From Limiplasma sp036645955 (lineage in GTDB: Bacteria > Bacillota > Clostridia > Christensenellales > Aristaeellaceae): DNA of 64,000 nucleotides. The stretch is from NCBI GenBank assembly GCA_036645955.1, contig JAVXND010000005.1, positions 20,861 to 84,860 on the forward strand, given 5' to 3'. The notes under the pieces were generated by a model that saw nothing but the letters and a program-made list of their open reading frames with translations, ran no database searches and had not been told where the DNA came from. Below, piece by piece: positions 31,293-39,572 of this stretch (the stretch's first letter is position 1; every line of letters starts with the position of its first letter). The position numbers and the translations under genes are program-made.

Positions 31293-32272
31293 AAATAGCC
31301 ATTGTGGGTACAGGGCTGATTGCCCATACAAACACAGAAGCCTTGCTTGGCACAGGTCGTTGCCAAATTGCCGCGCTATGCAACCGCACCCGTGAAAAAG
31401 CAGAAGCTTTTGCGCAGGAATACGCCCTTTCCGTACCCGTTTTTACCGATTGTGATCAAATGCTTGCCTACGGACAGTTTGACGCGGTACTGCTCAACAC
31501 CCCGCACGCGGCGCATAAAGCGCAGGTCATTGCCTGCGCAAAGGCGGGCAAGCACATCTTGGTGGAAAAGCCGCTGGGCATAAGCTACCGCGAATGTGCA
31601 GAAATGCTTGATGCGGTACAAAAGGCAGGCGTGAACGCCGCAGTCTGCCACACACAGCGCTACCTCGGCATCATCCGCGCCATGAAGGCTTACGTACATA
31701 GCGCGGAAGGCGCGTGGCTCGGCAAGCTCCGCCATGCAGAGGATGGTATCAACTTTGCTTATTTTCACGACAGGCGGCCTCCATGGTTTTTCGATCCCGC
31801 GCAGGCAGGCGGCGGGATGCTGCTCACGCACGGCGCACACCAAATAGACCGTTTGCATTGGTTGCTGGATGTATCCCAAAGCACCGTTCTTGCGGCGAAT
31901 ATAGAAGAATTGCCTGCCTACGCAGGCATTGACAGCGGCTACCAGTGGATGGGCATGGCTGGCGATGTAAGCTACACCGTCAGCTGTTCCGGTTATCCCT
32001 CGCCGCACAGTTCTTTTGTCAAAATGGATTTTGAAAACGGCTGCCTTCGCGCAGAGCTTTTTGACAACGGCCTTACAAAAGCAGGGCTGTACGCAGGCGA
32101 CGAAAACGGATACCGCCCCCTGCCTGTTTCCTTTGCACAGGCGGATAGCTACCTGCGGCAAATGGATGACCTGTTGGATTGCTTGCAGGGGAAGCCCTCG
32201 GGCGCGCCGACCCTTCGCTACGCGGCGGCGCTTGTGCATGTGCTGGATCAGGTGAAGGCGCTGAGCCGTTAA
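31289..32272 (+). CDS. Gfo/Idh/MocA family oxidoreductase
   Basis: This 327-residue NAD(P)-dependent enzyme has the Rossmann start KIAIVGTGLIAHTN, the family motif GKHILVEKPLGISYREC (quoted in part) and a C-terminal substrate domain. It starts with TTG at 31289 after AGGAGG and overlaps the flavoprotein stop. In Ruminococcus gnavus a Gfo/Idh/MocA enzyme (NanOx) in the nan cluster converts 2,7-anhydro-Neu5Ac to Neu5Ac, so that role is a reasonable hypothesis here. Other sugar oxidations are equally possible. Confidence 0.83.
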   Translation: MKIAIVGTGLIAHTNTEALLGTGRCQIAALCNRTREKAEAFAQEYALSVPVFTDCDQMLAYGQFDAVLLNTPHAAHKAQVIACAKAGKHILVEKPLGISYRECAEMLDAVQKAGVNAAVCHTQRYLGIIRAMKAYVHSAEGAWLGKLRHAEDGINFAYFHDRRPPWFFDPAQAGGGMLLTHGAHQIDRLHWLLDVSQSTVLAANIEELPAYAGIDSGYQWMGMAGDVSYTVSCSGYPSPHSSFVKMDFENGCLRAELFDNGLTKAGLYAGDENGYRPLPVSFAQADSYLRQMDDLLDCLQGKPSGAPTLRYAAALVHVLDQVKALSR

Positions 32273-32319
32273 TCCTGTATGCATCCTGCGAAACCCGTTC
32301 ATTTTCGCCTTTCATGCCA

Positions 32320-32348
32320 TTGCAAATGCATTCAAAAAAGCATATACT
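32320..32348 (+). promoter_or_regulatory. Promoter of the MATE transporter gene
   Basis: TTGCAA (32320-32325) and TATACT (32343-32348) with 17-bp spacing precede the ATG at 32385. Confidence 0.65.
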
Positions 32349-32384
32349 TCACCATGTAACTCAAAAGAACAGGAAGGTATATTG

Positions 32385-33791
32385 ATGCAACCAATGGAAA
32401 AAGTGAACACAGCCCCCGCTGAAAACAAAATGGGCGTTATGCCCGTGAACAAACTATTGCTGAACATGTCCCTGCCAATGGTGGTGGCCATGCTGGTGCA
32501 AGCCCTGTACAATGTCGTAGATAGCGTTTTTGTTTCGCGCATTTCCGAAGACGCGCTTACGGCCGTTTCCCTCGCATTTCCCTTGCAAAACCTCATGATC
32601 GCCGTAGCGGTTGGCACAGGCGTGGGCATTAACGCGCTTCTATCGCGTAGCCTTGGCGAAAAAAATCAAGAGCGCGTGAACCAAACCGCCATCAACGGCA
32701 TTTTTCTTGCCGTGCTAAGCTGGCTTCTCTTCTTGGTGGTGGGGCTGTTTTTTGTTAAGCCCTTTTTCGCCTCACAAACACAAAATCTGGTCATCCGCGA
32801 GCATGGCGAAGCTTACCTGAGCATTTGCTGTATTTTCTCCTTCGGCCTATTTGGACAAATCGCCTTTGAGCGAATTTTGCAATCAACTGGCCGAACGGTT
32901 CTGACCATGATCAGCCAATCCATTGGCGCACTCATTAACATCGTGCTGGACCCCATTTTGATTTTCGGCTATTTTGGCTTCCCTAAAATGGGTGTGACTG
33001 GCGCGGCTGTGGCAACCGTGTTTGGCCAAATTTTTGCCATGTGCCTCTCCGTTTACTTAAACCACAAAAAGAACCGCGATGTGGTGATGAACTTTCGCGG
33101 CTTCAGGCCAAACGGAGAGGTGATCAAGCGGATTTTTGCCGTGGGTCTGCCCTCCATCATCATGCAATCCATCGGTTCTGTGATGACCTTTTGCATCAAC
33201 CAAATTCTCTTGGCTTTTACCTCAACCGCCGCCGCCGTGTTTGGCGTGTATTTCAAATTGCAGAGCTTTATTTTCATGCCTGTATTTGGTTTGAACAACG
33301 GCATGGTTCCCATCATCTCGTATAATTACGGTGCCAGACGAAAAGAGCGCATTGAAAAAACCATACTGCTAAGCATGCTCTATGCAGAGGGGATCATGGT
33401 GATTGGCTTCCTGCTGTTTCAATTTGCACCCGTGCCCCTGCTCAAGCTCTTTAACGCCTCCGACGACATGCTATTAATCGGCACGCAAGCGCTTTCCACC
33501 ATCAGCTGGCATTTTCTGATCGCGGGGCTGTGCATTGTGGCTGGCTCGGTCTTTCAAGCCCTTGGCAACGGTATGATGAGCTTGATTGTATCCATTGCGC
33601 GCCAGCTGATTGTGTTGATTCCTGCGGCCTATCTGCTATCCCTTTCCGGAGATTTAAATCTGGTTTGGTGGTCCTTCCCCATTGCGGAAATGATGTCACT
33701 GCTGGCCAGCGCGTTTTTCATGCGCAAGATTTACTTCAAGGAAATTTTGCCCTTGGGCTGTCAAACCCCAAAAAACGGTGAAGCCCGCTAA
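32385..33791 (+). CDS. MATE family efflux transporter
   Basis: This 468-residue membrane protein has about twelve helices and MATE signatures: LPMVVAMLVQALYNVVDSVFVSR early, and a mirrored second half beginning near VGLPSIIMQSIGSVMTFCINQ (both quoted in part). Members export drugs or metabolites using a sodium or proton gradient. It has its own promoter and AGGAAGG site. The TTG at 32382 is adjacent but the ATG is preferred. No neighbour indicates the substrate. Confidence 0.9.
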   Translation: MQPMEKVNTAPAENKMGVMPVNKLLLNMSLPMVVAMLVQALYNVVDSVFVSRISEDALTAVSLAFPLQNLMIAVAVGTGVGINALLSRSLGEKNQERVNQTAINGIFLAVLSWLLFLVVGLFFVKPFFASQTQNLVIREHGEAYLSICCIFSFGLFGQIAFERILQSTGRTVLTMISQSIGALINIVLDPILIFGYFGFPKMGVTGAAVATVFGQIFAMCLSVYLNHKKNRDVVMNFRGFRPNGEVIKRIFAVGLPSIIMQSIGSVMTFCINQILLAFTSTAAAVFGVYFKLQSFIFMPVFGLNNGMVPIISYNYGARRKERIEKTILLSMLYAEGIMVIGFLLFQFAPVPLLKLFNASDDMLLIGTQALSTISWHFLIAGLCIVAGSVFQALGNGMMSLIVSIARQLIVLIPAAYLLSLSGDLNLVWWSFPIAEMMSLLASAFFMRKIYFKEILPLGCQTPKNGEAR

Positions 33792-33807
33792 ATTTTTAAA
33801 ACAATGC

Positions 33808-33836
33808 TTGACATCCTATTCCGAGTGGGGTATGAT
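33808..33836 (+). promoter_or_regulatory. Promoter of the tryptophan T-box transcript
   Basis: TTGACA (33808-33813) and TATGAT (33831-33836) with 17-bp spacing lie just before the T-box leader. Confidence 0.85.
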
Positions 33837-33842
33837 ACACGC

Positions 33843-34116
33843 AATCTCATAAACCGTTGAGGAAGAGGAGTACCTGCTTACGTATGTAGCAAAGGGAGCC
33901 GTGAACAGTGGAACCACGGTATACAGCATAGCAGCGAATGGACTTCTGAGGGCGGCGGCGAAAATCCCTTGGATTGTAGCCGTTGACGGGTTTCCACAGC
34001 CGTTATCATTGTGGCGTGCATGACAGTGCATGGCAAAAGTTCGCATTCGCGAAAAAGTTGAGTGGCACCGCGGAAATTCCGCCTCAAGCAACAAACGTTG
34101 TTTGGGGCGTTTTTTA
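33843..34116 (+). promoter_or_regulatory. T-box leader, tryptophan-specific, upstream of trpXYZ-type genes
   Basis: The leader contains a stem I start (GAGGAAGAGGAGTAC), a specifier region GCGAATGGACTTCTG in which TGG at 33939-33941 is the tryptophan codon, and the T-box sequence GAGTGGCACCGCGG (34060-34073). A 12-bp terminator stem (34081-34092 with 34097-34108) is followed by a T-run from 34110. Uncharged tRNA-Trp would prevent termination and switch on the importer when tryptophan is short. This explains the 380-bp gap between genes. Confidence 0.93.
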
Positions 34117-34171
34117 TTTTGCCGCCCACAGAGCGCAAAACTGTCAACATAACGAAAGGATGGTTTGACTT

Positions 34172-35158
34172 ATGAAAAACACAATGAAGGTACTCACCGC
34201 CATGCTCACAATTCTCCTTCTCAGCCTGAATCTATCTGCTTGCGCCCAAAGCGCGGAAAAGAGCTACACCATCGGTATTGCACAGTTTGCGGAGCATCCC
34301 AGCTTGGATAACTGCCGTGAGGGCTTTATTCAAGGGCTGGCGGAGGCTGGCTTTGTGGAAGGTGAAAATGTCACCTTCATCAGGCAAAACGCGCAGGCAG
34401 ATATGGGGCTTGCACAGCAAATTGCCGCACAAATGGCGCAGGAGTGCGATTTGGTATGCGCCATTGCCACCCCCATGGCACAGGCCGCCTTTAATACCTG
34501 CATGGATCAAGGCGTGCCCGTGGTTTACACAGCGGTCAGCGATCCCACAGGCGCTATGCTTGCGGATGCCGACGGCAAAAACGCCAAAGCCATCACAGGC
34601 AGCTGCGACCTGCTGCCTGTAGAAGCTCAGCTCAAGCTCATCCGCGCTTTCCTGCCCAGCGCCGCAAAAATCGGCATTCTGTACACCACCAGCGAAACCA
34701 ACAGCGAAAGCCAGTTGAAGCTTTATCAACAGCATGCGGCCGCCTACGGCTTTGAAATTGTGCCCGCAGGCATTTCCACAGGCGCGGATCTTTCCCTTGC
34801 GCTGGATAGCCTCCTTCCAAATGTGGATTGCCTGACCAACTTAACCGACAACACCGTGGTGAGCTATTTAGCCGTGTTGCTAGACAAGGCCAACGCCGCT
34901 GGCAAGCCCGTTTTCGGCAGTGAAATTGAACAGGTTAAAAACGGCTGTATCGCGTCGGAAGGGGTGGAATACATTTCCTTGGGCAAGCAAACAGGCGCAT
35001 TGGCCGCGCAAGTGCTAGGCGGTACCTTTGCGGGTGAGCTTCCCTTCGTATCCAGCCAAGGCGGTGAAATGACCTATAACTCCCAAGCGGCCGCTGCGCT
35101 TCACATCACCATTCCCGAAGCGGAACAAGCACGCGGCACGGACGTAGCGCAGAAATAA
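34172..35158 (+). CDS. trpX: Tryptophan/aromatic ABC importer, substrate-binding lipoprotein
   Basis: This 328-residue lipoprotein has a signal peptide ending in the lipobox LSAC and the ABC_sub_bind fold (YTIGIAQFAEHPSLDNCREGF, then FNTCMDQGVPVVYTAVSDP, quoted in part). Streptococcal TrpXYZ systems have the same gene order and the same T-box(Trp) control, so tryptophan or a precursor is the likely ligand. Unlike the two other binding proteins in the window it keeps the lipid-anchor cysteine. Confidence 0.88.
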   Translation: MKNTMKVLTAMLTILLLSLNLSACAQSAEKSYTIGIAQFAEHPSLDNCREGFIQGLAEAGFVEGENVTFIRQNAQADMGLAQQIAAQMAQECDLVCAIATPMAQAAFNTCMDQGVPVVYTAVSDPTGAMLADADGKNAKAITGSCDLLPVEAQLKLIRAFLPSAAKIGILYTTSETNSESQLKLYQQHAAAYGFEIVPAGISTGADLSLALDSLLPNVDCLTNLTDNTVVSYLAVLLDKANAAGKPVFGSEIEQVKNGCIASEGVEYISLGKQTGALAAQVLGGTFAGELPFVSSQGGEMTYNSQAAAALHITIPEAEQARGTDVAQK

Positions 35159-35179
35159 GCGGAGCAGGGAGGGTTATCC

Positions 35180-36061
35180 TTGGGTATTTTGATTGGTATT
35201 TTAGAAGAAGGTTTGATTTACGCCATACTTGCGCTGGGCGTGCTGATTACCTATCGCATTCTTGATTTTCCAGATTTAACGGTGGATTCCACCTTTCCGC
35301 TGGGTGCCGCCGTCAGCGCTGTTTTAACGCTGGGCGGCATGCATCCCGTGCTTACCCTCGTTTTTGCCACGCTGGCAGGGGCATGCGCAGGACTGGTCAC
35401 AGGGCTGATTCATGTCAAATGCCATGTGCGTGACCTGCTAAGCGGCATCATTACCATGACGGCGCTTTACTCCATCAATCTGCGCATTGCGGGGCGCGCC
35501 AACCTGCCCTTTTTCAACATGGAAACGCTTTTTGATAACGCCTTTGTTTCAAGCCTCCCTGCCTTTTTACAGCCCTATAGCAAGGTGCTTGTGGTGTTGT
35601 TCATTCTGGTGCTGGTAAAGGTTTTGCTTGATTTGTTCATGAAAACCAAAGCGGGCTTTCTGCTTCGCGCCGTGGGTGATAACCGTACCGTGGTTACCAC
35701 CTTGGCCGTGGATAGCGGCAGTGTCAAAATTCTGGGGCTTACCATTGCCAACGCGCTGGTTGCCCTTTCAGGCGCGGTGATGGCACAAAAAAACCGCGTG
35801 TTTGAAATCAGCATGGGCACAGGCGCACTCGTCTTTGGCTTGGCGGCGGTCATTATCGGCATCAACCTTTTCCAAAGGGTCCGCTTTATGAAGGCTACCA
35901 CGGCTGCCGCTGTGGGCAGTATCGTTTACAAAGCCTGCGTTGCCATTGCGCTTTCCATGGGCTTGGTGCCTCAAGATTTGAAGCTTGTTACCGCCGTGCT
36001 CTTTCTGTTGATTCTGATCCTTGGCGGAACGCATAAAAAGAAGGTGAAATTCAATGCTTGA
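35180..36061 (+). CDS. trpY: Tryptophan/aromatic ABC importer, permease
   Basis: This 293-residue permease is of the branched-chain/ribose type (BPD_transp_2-like) with about eight helices. It begins GILIGILEEGLIYAILALGV and has the LLRAVGDNRT loop typical of the group. The start codon is TTG at 35180, 8 nt after a GGAGGG site. It is followed by the ATPase gene with an 8-nt overlap. Confidence 0.88.
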   Translation: MGILIGILEEGLIYAILALGVLITYRILDFPDLTVDSTFPLGAAVSAVLTLGGMHPVLTLVFATLAGACAGLVTGLIHVKCHVRDLLSGIITMTALYSINLRIAGRANLPFFNMETLFDNAFVSSLPAFLQPYSKVLVVLFILVLVKVLLDLFMKTKAGFLLRAVGDNRTVVTTLAVDSGSVKILGLTIANALVALSGAVMAQKNRVFEISMGTGALVFGLAAVIIGINLFQRVRFMKATTAAAVGSIVYKACVAIALSMGLVPQDLKLVTAVLFLLILILGGTHKKKVKFNA

Positions 36062-36827
36062 ACTGCGTAACATCAGCAAAGTCTATGCGCCTGGCAGTGT
36101 AAACGAGCTCTGCCTGTTCCGCCATTTTCAGCTGAACATACCCAAGGGGCAATTTGTAAGCGTTGTTGGCTCCAACGGCAGCGGAAAAACCAGCATGCTC
36201 AACCTTCTCTGCGGTTCCATTGCGGTGGATGAAGGCGGCATTTTTATGGGTGATGAGGAAATTACAAGGCTCCGCGAATACAAGCGCTACCGCCGCATTG
36301 GCCGCGTGTACCAAAACCCAGCCATGGGCACCTGCGGCAACATGACCATACTTGAAAACATGTCCATGGCAGATCACAAGGGCAAGCATTTTGGCATAAC
36401 GCCAGGCGTAAACAAAAAGCGCATCGACGATTACCGCGCTTTGCTGTCCACCCTTGGTTTGGGGCTGGAGGATAAACTGCAAACCTCCGTAAGCGCCCTT
36501 TCAGGCGGACAGCGGCAAGCCATGGCATTGCTCATGAGCACGCTCACCCCCATTGAATTTTTAATTTTGGACGAGCACACTGCCGCCCTTGACCCCAAAA
36601 CCGCCGAAATCATCATGCGGCTTACGGATCAAATCGTTCGTGAAAAGCAGCTCACCACGCTCATGGTTACACATAATCTGCGTTATGCATTGGAATATGG
36701 AAATCGTCTGCTCATGCTGCACGAAGGTCAAATTGTACTGGATAAAACAGGTGATGAAAAATTAGCGCTTTCACTCAATGAAGTGCTCAGACTATTTAAT
36801 GAAATATCCATCGAGTGCGGCAATTAA
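36054..36827 (+). CDS. trpZ: Tryptophan/aromatic ABC importer, ATPase
   Basis: This 257-residue ATPase has Walker A GSNGSGKTS, signature LSGGQRQ and Walker B FLILDEHTAALD. It pairs with the permease at 35180. Its stop codon lies inside the loop of the operon terminator (36815-36838). Confidence 0.9.
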   Translation: MLELRNISKVYAPGSVNELCLFRHFQLNIPKGQFVSVVGSNGSGKTSMLNLLCGSIAVDEGGIFMGDEEITRLREYKRYRRIGRVYQNPAMGTCGNMTILENMSMADHKGKHFGITPGVNKKRIDDYRALLSTLGLGLEDKLQTSVSALSGGQRQAMALLMSTLTPIEFLILDEHTAALDPKTAEIIMRLTDQIVREKQLTTLMVTHNLRYALEYGNRLLMLHEGQIVLDKTGDEKLALSLNEVLRLFNEISIECGN

Positions 36828-36838
36828 GCCGCACTTTT
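36815..36838 (+). terminator. Terminator of the trpXYZ-type operon
   Basis: GTGCGGC (36815-36821) pairs with GCCGCAC (36828-36834) around a 6-nt loop that holds the stop codon of the ATPase gene, followed by four T. Confidence 0.75.
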
Positions 36839-36923
36839 CCTTTGTTTTTTCCTTCGTTTCTTTGTTTTCCGTAACAATCCGCTCGTTCTTATCATGTATT
36901 TTGTATGTTTTTGTGTGTAAAGG

Positions 36924-36952
36924 TTGCATTTATTAGAAAAATGTCGTATAAT
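36924..36952 (+). promoter_or_regulatory. Promoter of the small XRE regulator
   Basis: TTGCAT (36924-36929) and TATAAT (36947-36952) are separated by 17 bp, 44 nt before the ATG. Confidence 0.8.
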
Positions 36953-36996
36953 GTGTGTATCAACTGTACGAAACCCTTCTAAAGAGGTGAAAGCAA

Positions 36997-37206
36997 ATGA
37001 AACCATATTTTGAAATTCTACGAGAACTACGTGAAAGTCAGGATCTAAAACAAGCTGATATTGCCTTGCTTCTTGGTACAACGCAGCAGGTATACTCTCG
37101 GTACGAAAAGGGAGTCAACGAGCTACCCATCCGCCACTTAATTACGTTATCGCACTTCTATCACGTCAGTACCGATTACATACTGGATCTCATCGCGAAA
37201 AAGTAG
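36997..37206 (+). CDS. Small XRE-family helix-turn-helix regulator
   Basis: This 69-residue protein is almost entirely one helix-turn-helix domain: LRELRESQDLKQADIALLLG, then TTQQVYSRYEKGVNELPIRHL, and a YHVSTDYILDL end. Such single-domain proteins act as repressors in phage, toxin-antitoxin or stand-alone settings. No partner gene lies next to it and its targets are unknown. AAAGAGGTG precedes the ATG. Base composition is more A+T-rich than the neighbours, so it may have been acquired. Confidence 0.87.
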   Translation: MKPYFEILRELRESQDLKQADIALLLGTTQQVYSRYEKGVNELPIRHLITLSHFYHVSTDYILDLIAKK

Positions 37207-37274
37207 AAGCGTGGTGATCTGCCCATTGTCCGCACCATAGCCCGACGGCCTTTCCATATGCTTAGGGCGGCAAA

Positions 37275-37312
37275 AGCTCATTGTCACTGGCTTGTACAAT
37301 GAGCTATTTTTT
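37275..37312. terminator. Bidirectional terminator between XRE gene and yfbR-like gene
   Basis: AGCTCATTGT (37275-37284) and ACAATGAGCT (37296-37305) form a 10-bp stem with T-runs in the plus direction (ATTTTTTG) and a shorter one in the minus direction. It serves the converging XRE and nucleotidase genes. Confidence 0.8.
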
Positions 37313-37343
37313 GTATGCCGGCACAATGTGCTTTGGGCATCCT

Positions 37344-37925
37344 TTAGAGTCTGCTTAACTCATCAGGCGATAAACGAAAGCTCTCTGCAAACTCCCGCAT
37401 AAATTCTTGCGCCTCTGGCAGGGGATTTTGGCGGATGCTTTCTGCTATGGTCTGTTTTGCTTGCGCAAACTCGTGGTTACCCATTTTTTCTTCTTCTACG
37501 CATTTCAAATATGCGCTGATGCGGTCTGCCGCTTTCACCAGCTGCCATTCATAGGTTTGCTCCTCTGGCTGCACATAGGGGCGAAAGTCATCTCTTAAAT
37601 CCTGCGGCAGCATATCCAGCAATTGGATGCGTGCCGTTTTTTCAATATCGCGATACGCATCCTGAATCAATGGGTTTTTATATTTTACAGGTGTGGGCAG
37701 GTCGCCCGTGATTACCTCGCTTACATCGTGGTACAGCGCAAGCGCAAGCACATGTTCAGGATTCACCTCACGCCCATAATGGTTTTTACCCAATATCGCC
37801 AGCCCATGCGCAATCAACGCCGTCTGCATGCTGTGTTCCATGTCGTTTTCAGACACAAGGTTGCGCATCAAGCCCCAGCGCTTGATCAGCTTCAGCCGAT
37901 CCAAATAAGCAAAAAAATGAGACAT
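37344..37925 (-). CDS. yfbR: 5'-deoxynucleotidase, YfbR family (HD domain)
   Basis: YfbR removes the 5' phosphate from deoxyribonucleoside monophosphates. The 193-residue protein matches the family from its first residues: SHFFAYLDRLKLIKRWGLMRN, EHSMQTALIAHGLA, the HD motif in YHDVSEVITGDLPTPVKYKN and DRISAYLKC. The start at 37925 follows AGGAGG; the longer reading adds 24 unlikely residues. Confidence 0.9.
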   Translation of the reverse strand: MSHFFAYLDRLKLIKRWGLMRNLVSENDMEHSMQTALIAHGLAILGKNHYGREVNPEHVLALALYHDVSEVITGDLPTPVKYKNPLIQDAYRDIEKTARIQLLDMLPQDLRDDFRPYVQPEEQTYEWQLVKAADRISAYLKCVEEEKMGNHEFAQAKQTIAESIRQNPLPEAQEFMREFAESFRLSPDELSRL

Positions 37926-37996
37926 GCTTCTTCCTCCTTGGCGGTAATGAATATGCTTATCATACACGATAACGGTGCAAAACACCAGTGAAGCCA

Positions 37997-38034
37997 ATCA
38001 AAAAAAAGCTCGTGCACGCACGAGCTTTTTTGAT
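37997..38034 (-). terminator. Terminator of thiT
   Basis: GCTCGTGC and GCACGAGC form a perfect stem around a 2-nt centre, flanked by A-runs on the left and T-runs on the right, so it can act in both directions. It lies just after the thiT stop at 38040. Confidence 0.85.
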
Positions 38035-38039
38035 TAGGA

Positions 38040-38633
38040 TTAAGCCTTCACAGCCTTTGCAATGTCCTCGCTCAGCCAAAATTTCTTGAGCGGCACATAG
38101 CTTGCCACAGCCACAACGGTGGTAATAATGATTTCTGGAAGCATGTAGGAGCCGTTATAAGCAAACGACCAAAGGGCGGGCGCCCAAGAAAGCGCATTGG
38201 GCCACATTGCTTCCCAAATCAAAACGCCGCTCAAAAAATGGCATACAAAGCGGGCAAAGAAGGTAACCACAATGCCCAGCGCAATCGAAGCTCTGCGATC
38301 CTTCACCACATTGTTAAAGCACGCAGAAAACCCAATCACGGTAAACGCAATCACGTAATCCAGCAAAATAATGCCGATGGCAACCAACGCATTTGGTGCA
38401 TATTGCACGTTGCTAATGCCAAGCAGCATTTGAATCAGGCTGAACAGCAATGCCGACAGCACGCCCCACTTGGTGCCATGGCGGTGCGCAATCATTACCA
38501 ATGGCAGCATGCTGCACACGGTAATGCCTCCGCCAAGCGCCCAAGGCCCCTTAAAGTCAAACAAACTCAGCACCGTGCCGATTGCAATCAGTAACGCACA
38601 TTCCACCATTCGCCGCATTTTCATAGAATCCAT
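38040..38633 (-). CDS. thiT: Thiamine ECF transporter substrate-binding subunit ThiT
   Basis: ThiT is the membrane S-component that binds thiamine for an energy-coupling factor importer. The 197-residue protein has six hydrophobic helices, an N terminus RRMVECALLIAIGTVLSLF, and C-terminal aromatic segments FLSGVLIWEAMWPN and AFAYNGSYMLPE-like residues (WSFAYNGSYMLPEI) that form the thiamine site in this family. It lies directly after a TPP riboswitch. AAGGGGGAA precedes the ATG at 38633. The shared ECF module is elsewhere. Confidence 0.9.
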   Translation of the reverse strand: MDSMKMRRMVECALLIAIGTVLSLFDFKGPWALGGGITVCSMLPLVMIAHRHGTKWGVLSALLFSLIQMLLGISNVQYAPNALVAIGIILLDYVIAFTVIGFSACFNNVVKDRRASIALGIVVTFFARFVCHFLSGVLIWEAMWPNALSWAPALWSFAYNGSYMLPEIIITTVVAVASYVPLKKFWLSEDIAKAVKA

Positions 38634-38652
38634 GAAATATTCCCCCTTCAAA

Positions 38653-38808
38653 ATAAAAAATCCCCGCACCTGCGGAGTATGCAAGCGCGAGCCATCAAGG
38701 GAATATTCCGTTGATTCCTACGCCGGCATTACCCGGATCAGGTTCTAGGGTACCGGGCACACACCCGATCTCAGCCGATGTTCATCAGCCCCCCTGTGCA
38801 TCTGCACG
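38653..38808 (-). promoter_or_regulatory. TPP (thiamin pyrophosphate) riboswitch with terminator
   Basis: The minus-strand transcript contains the THI-box signatures GGGGGCTGATG, GGCTGAGATCGGGT, ACCCTAGAACCTGATCCGGGT and AATGCCGGCGTAGGAATC (38806 to about 38715). A terminator hairpin CTCCGCA/TGCGGGG (38662-38677) with a run of six U (38655-38660) follows. High TPP would favour termination ahead of thiT. Confidence 0.97.
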
Positions 38809-38813
38809 TGCTC

Positions 38814-38842
38814 ATTATAATCACCGCGTCCTCATTTGTCAA
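38814..38842 (-). promoter_or_regulatory. Promoter of the riboswitch-thiT transcript
   Basis: A consensus promoter lies on the minus strand: TTGACA (38837-38842) and TATAAT (38814-38819) with 17-bp spacing. Its -35 box coincides with the -35 box of the divergent thiN promoter. Confidence 0.92.
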
Positions 38843-38864
38843 GTTGACTTTTGCGTGATACAAT
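38836..38864 (+). promoter_or_regulatory. Promoter of thiN
   Basis: TTGTCA (38836-38841) and TACAAT (38859-38864) with 17-bp spacing lie on the plus strand. The -35 hexamer overlaps by five bases the thiT -35 on the other strand, so the two promoters probably exclude each other. Confidence 0.75.
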
Positions 38865-38902
38865 AATCAGGTTACATCCACCCATCACATAACCGAAGGG
38901 AA

Positions 38903-39559
38903 GTGGACAGCATAAGCACCTGCTATGTCGTAGGCGCGGGCGATTTTACCGCGCGCGATTTTGCACCCAAGCGCAATCAAGCCGCGCACGATTTGGTCAT
39001 TGCGGCAGACGGCGGCTATCTGGCGCTTCAATCCATTCATTGCGTGCCCGATCTGCTCCTGGGGGATTTTGATTCTATGGGCGACACAAGCCATGTGCCC
39101 GCAGACCTGCCCATACTGCGCCACCCCGTGCATAAGAACGATACCGATACCAGCCTTGCCCTGGACCAAGGCTGGGAACGCGGCTACCGTGATTTTGTGC
39201 TGTATGGCTGTGGGGGCGGAAGGTTGGATCACCTGCTCGCCAACATTCAATGCATGTGCCGCTTGAGCAAGCTAGGCGGTCACATGCGCTTGGTGGATCA
39301 GGCCTATGATCTCTACGCCCTCACAAACGGCACGCTCACACTCCCGCCGCACCCCGCAGGTACGCTTGTGAGCGTGTTCTGCCACGGTAGCCCTGCCAGC
39401 GGCGTAACCCTTCGCGGGCTGCTTTATCCGCTCACCAACGCCACCCTCGTTTGTGACACGCCGCTAGGCGTGAGCAATCAATTTTTGAGTTCTGCTGAAC
39501 CAGCCGCCATTGCGGTTGAAAACGGCACAGTGGTGGTCATGGCATACGTGCGCCCCTAA
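38903..39559 (+). CDS. thiN: Thiamine pyrophosphokinase
   Basis: ThiN transfers pyrophosphate from ATP to thiamine, giving TPP. The 218-residue protein has the family motifs VIAADGGYLAL, PDLLLGDFDSMG, KNDTDTSLAL and GCGGGRLDHLLANI, and a C-terminal beta domain ending with GVSNQFL. The only suitable start is a GTG at 38903. The purine-rich GAAGGGAA is unusually close to it, so translation may be weak. It diverges from thiT, and together the two genes import and activate thiamine. Confidence 0.92.
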   Translation: MDSISTCYVVGAGDFTARDFAPKRNQAAHDLVIAADGGYLALQSIHCVPDLLLGDFDSMGDTSHVPADLPILRHPVHKNDTDTSLALDQGWERGYRDFVLYGCGGGRLDHLLANIQCMCRLSKLGGHMRLVDQAYDLYALTNGTLTLPPHPAGTLVSVFCHGSPASGVTLRGLLYPLTNATLVCDTPLGVSNQFLSSAEPAAIAVENGTVVVMAYVRP

Positions 39560-39572
39560 CAAAATTGCCGCC

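Noticed and set aside
31376..32302. 308-codon minus-strand frame opposite the Gfo/Idh/MocA gene
   Set aside because: It has no start signal and no recognisable domain; the plus-strand gene is clear.
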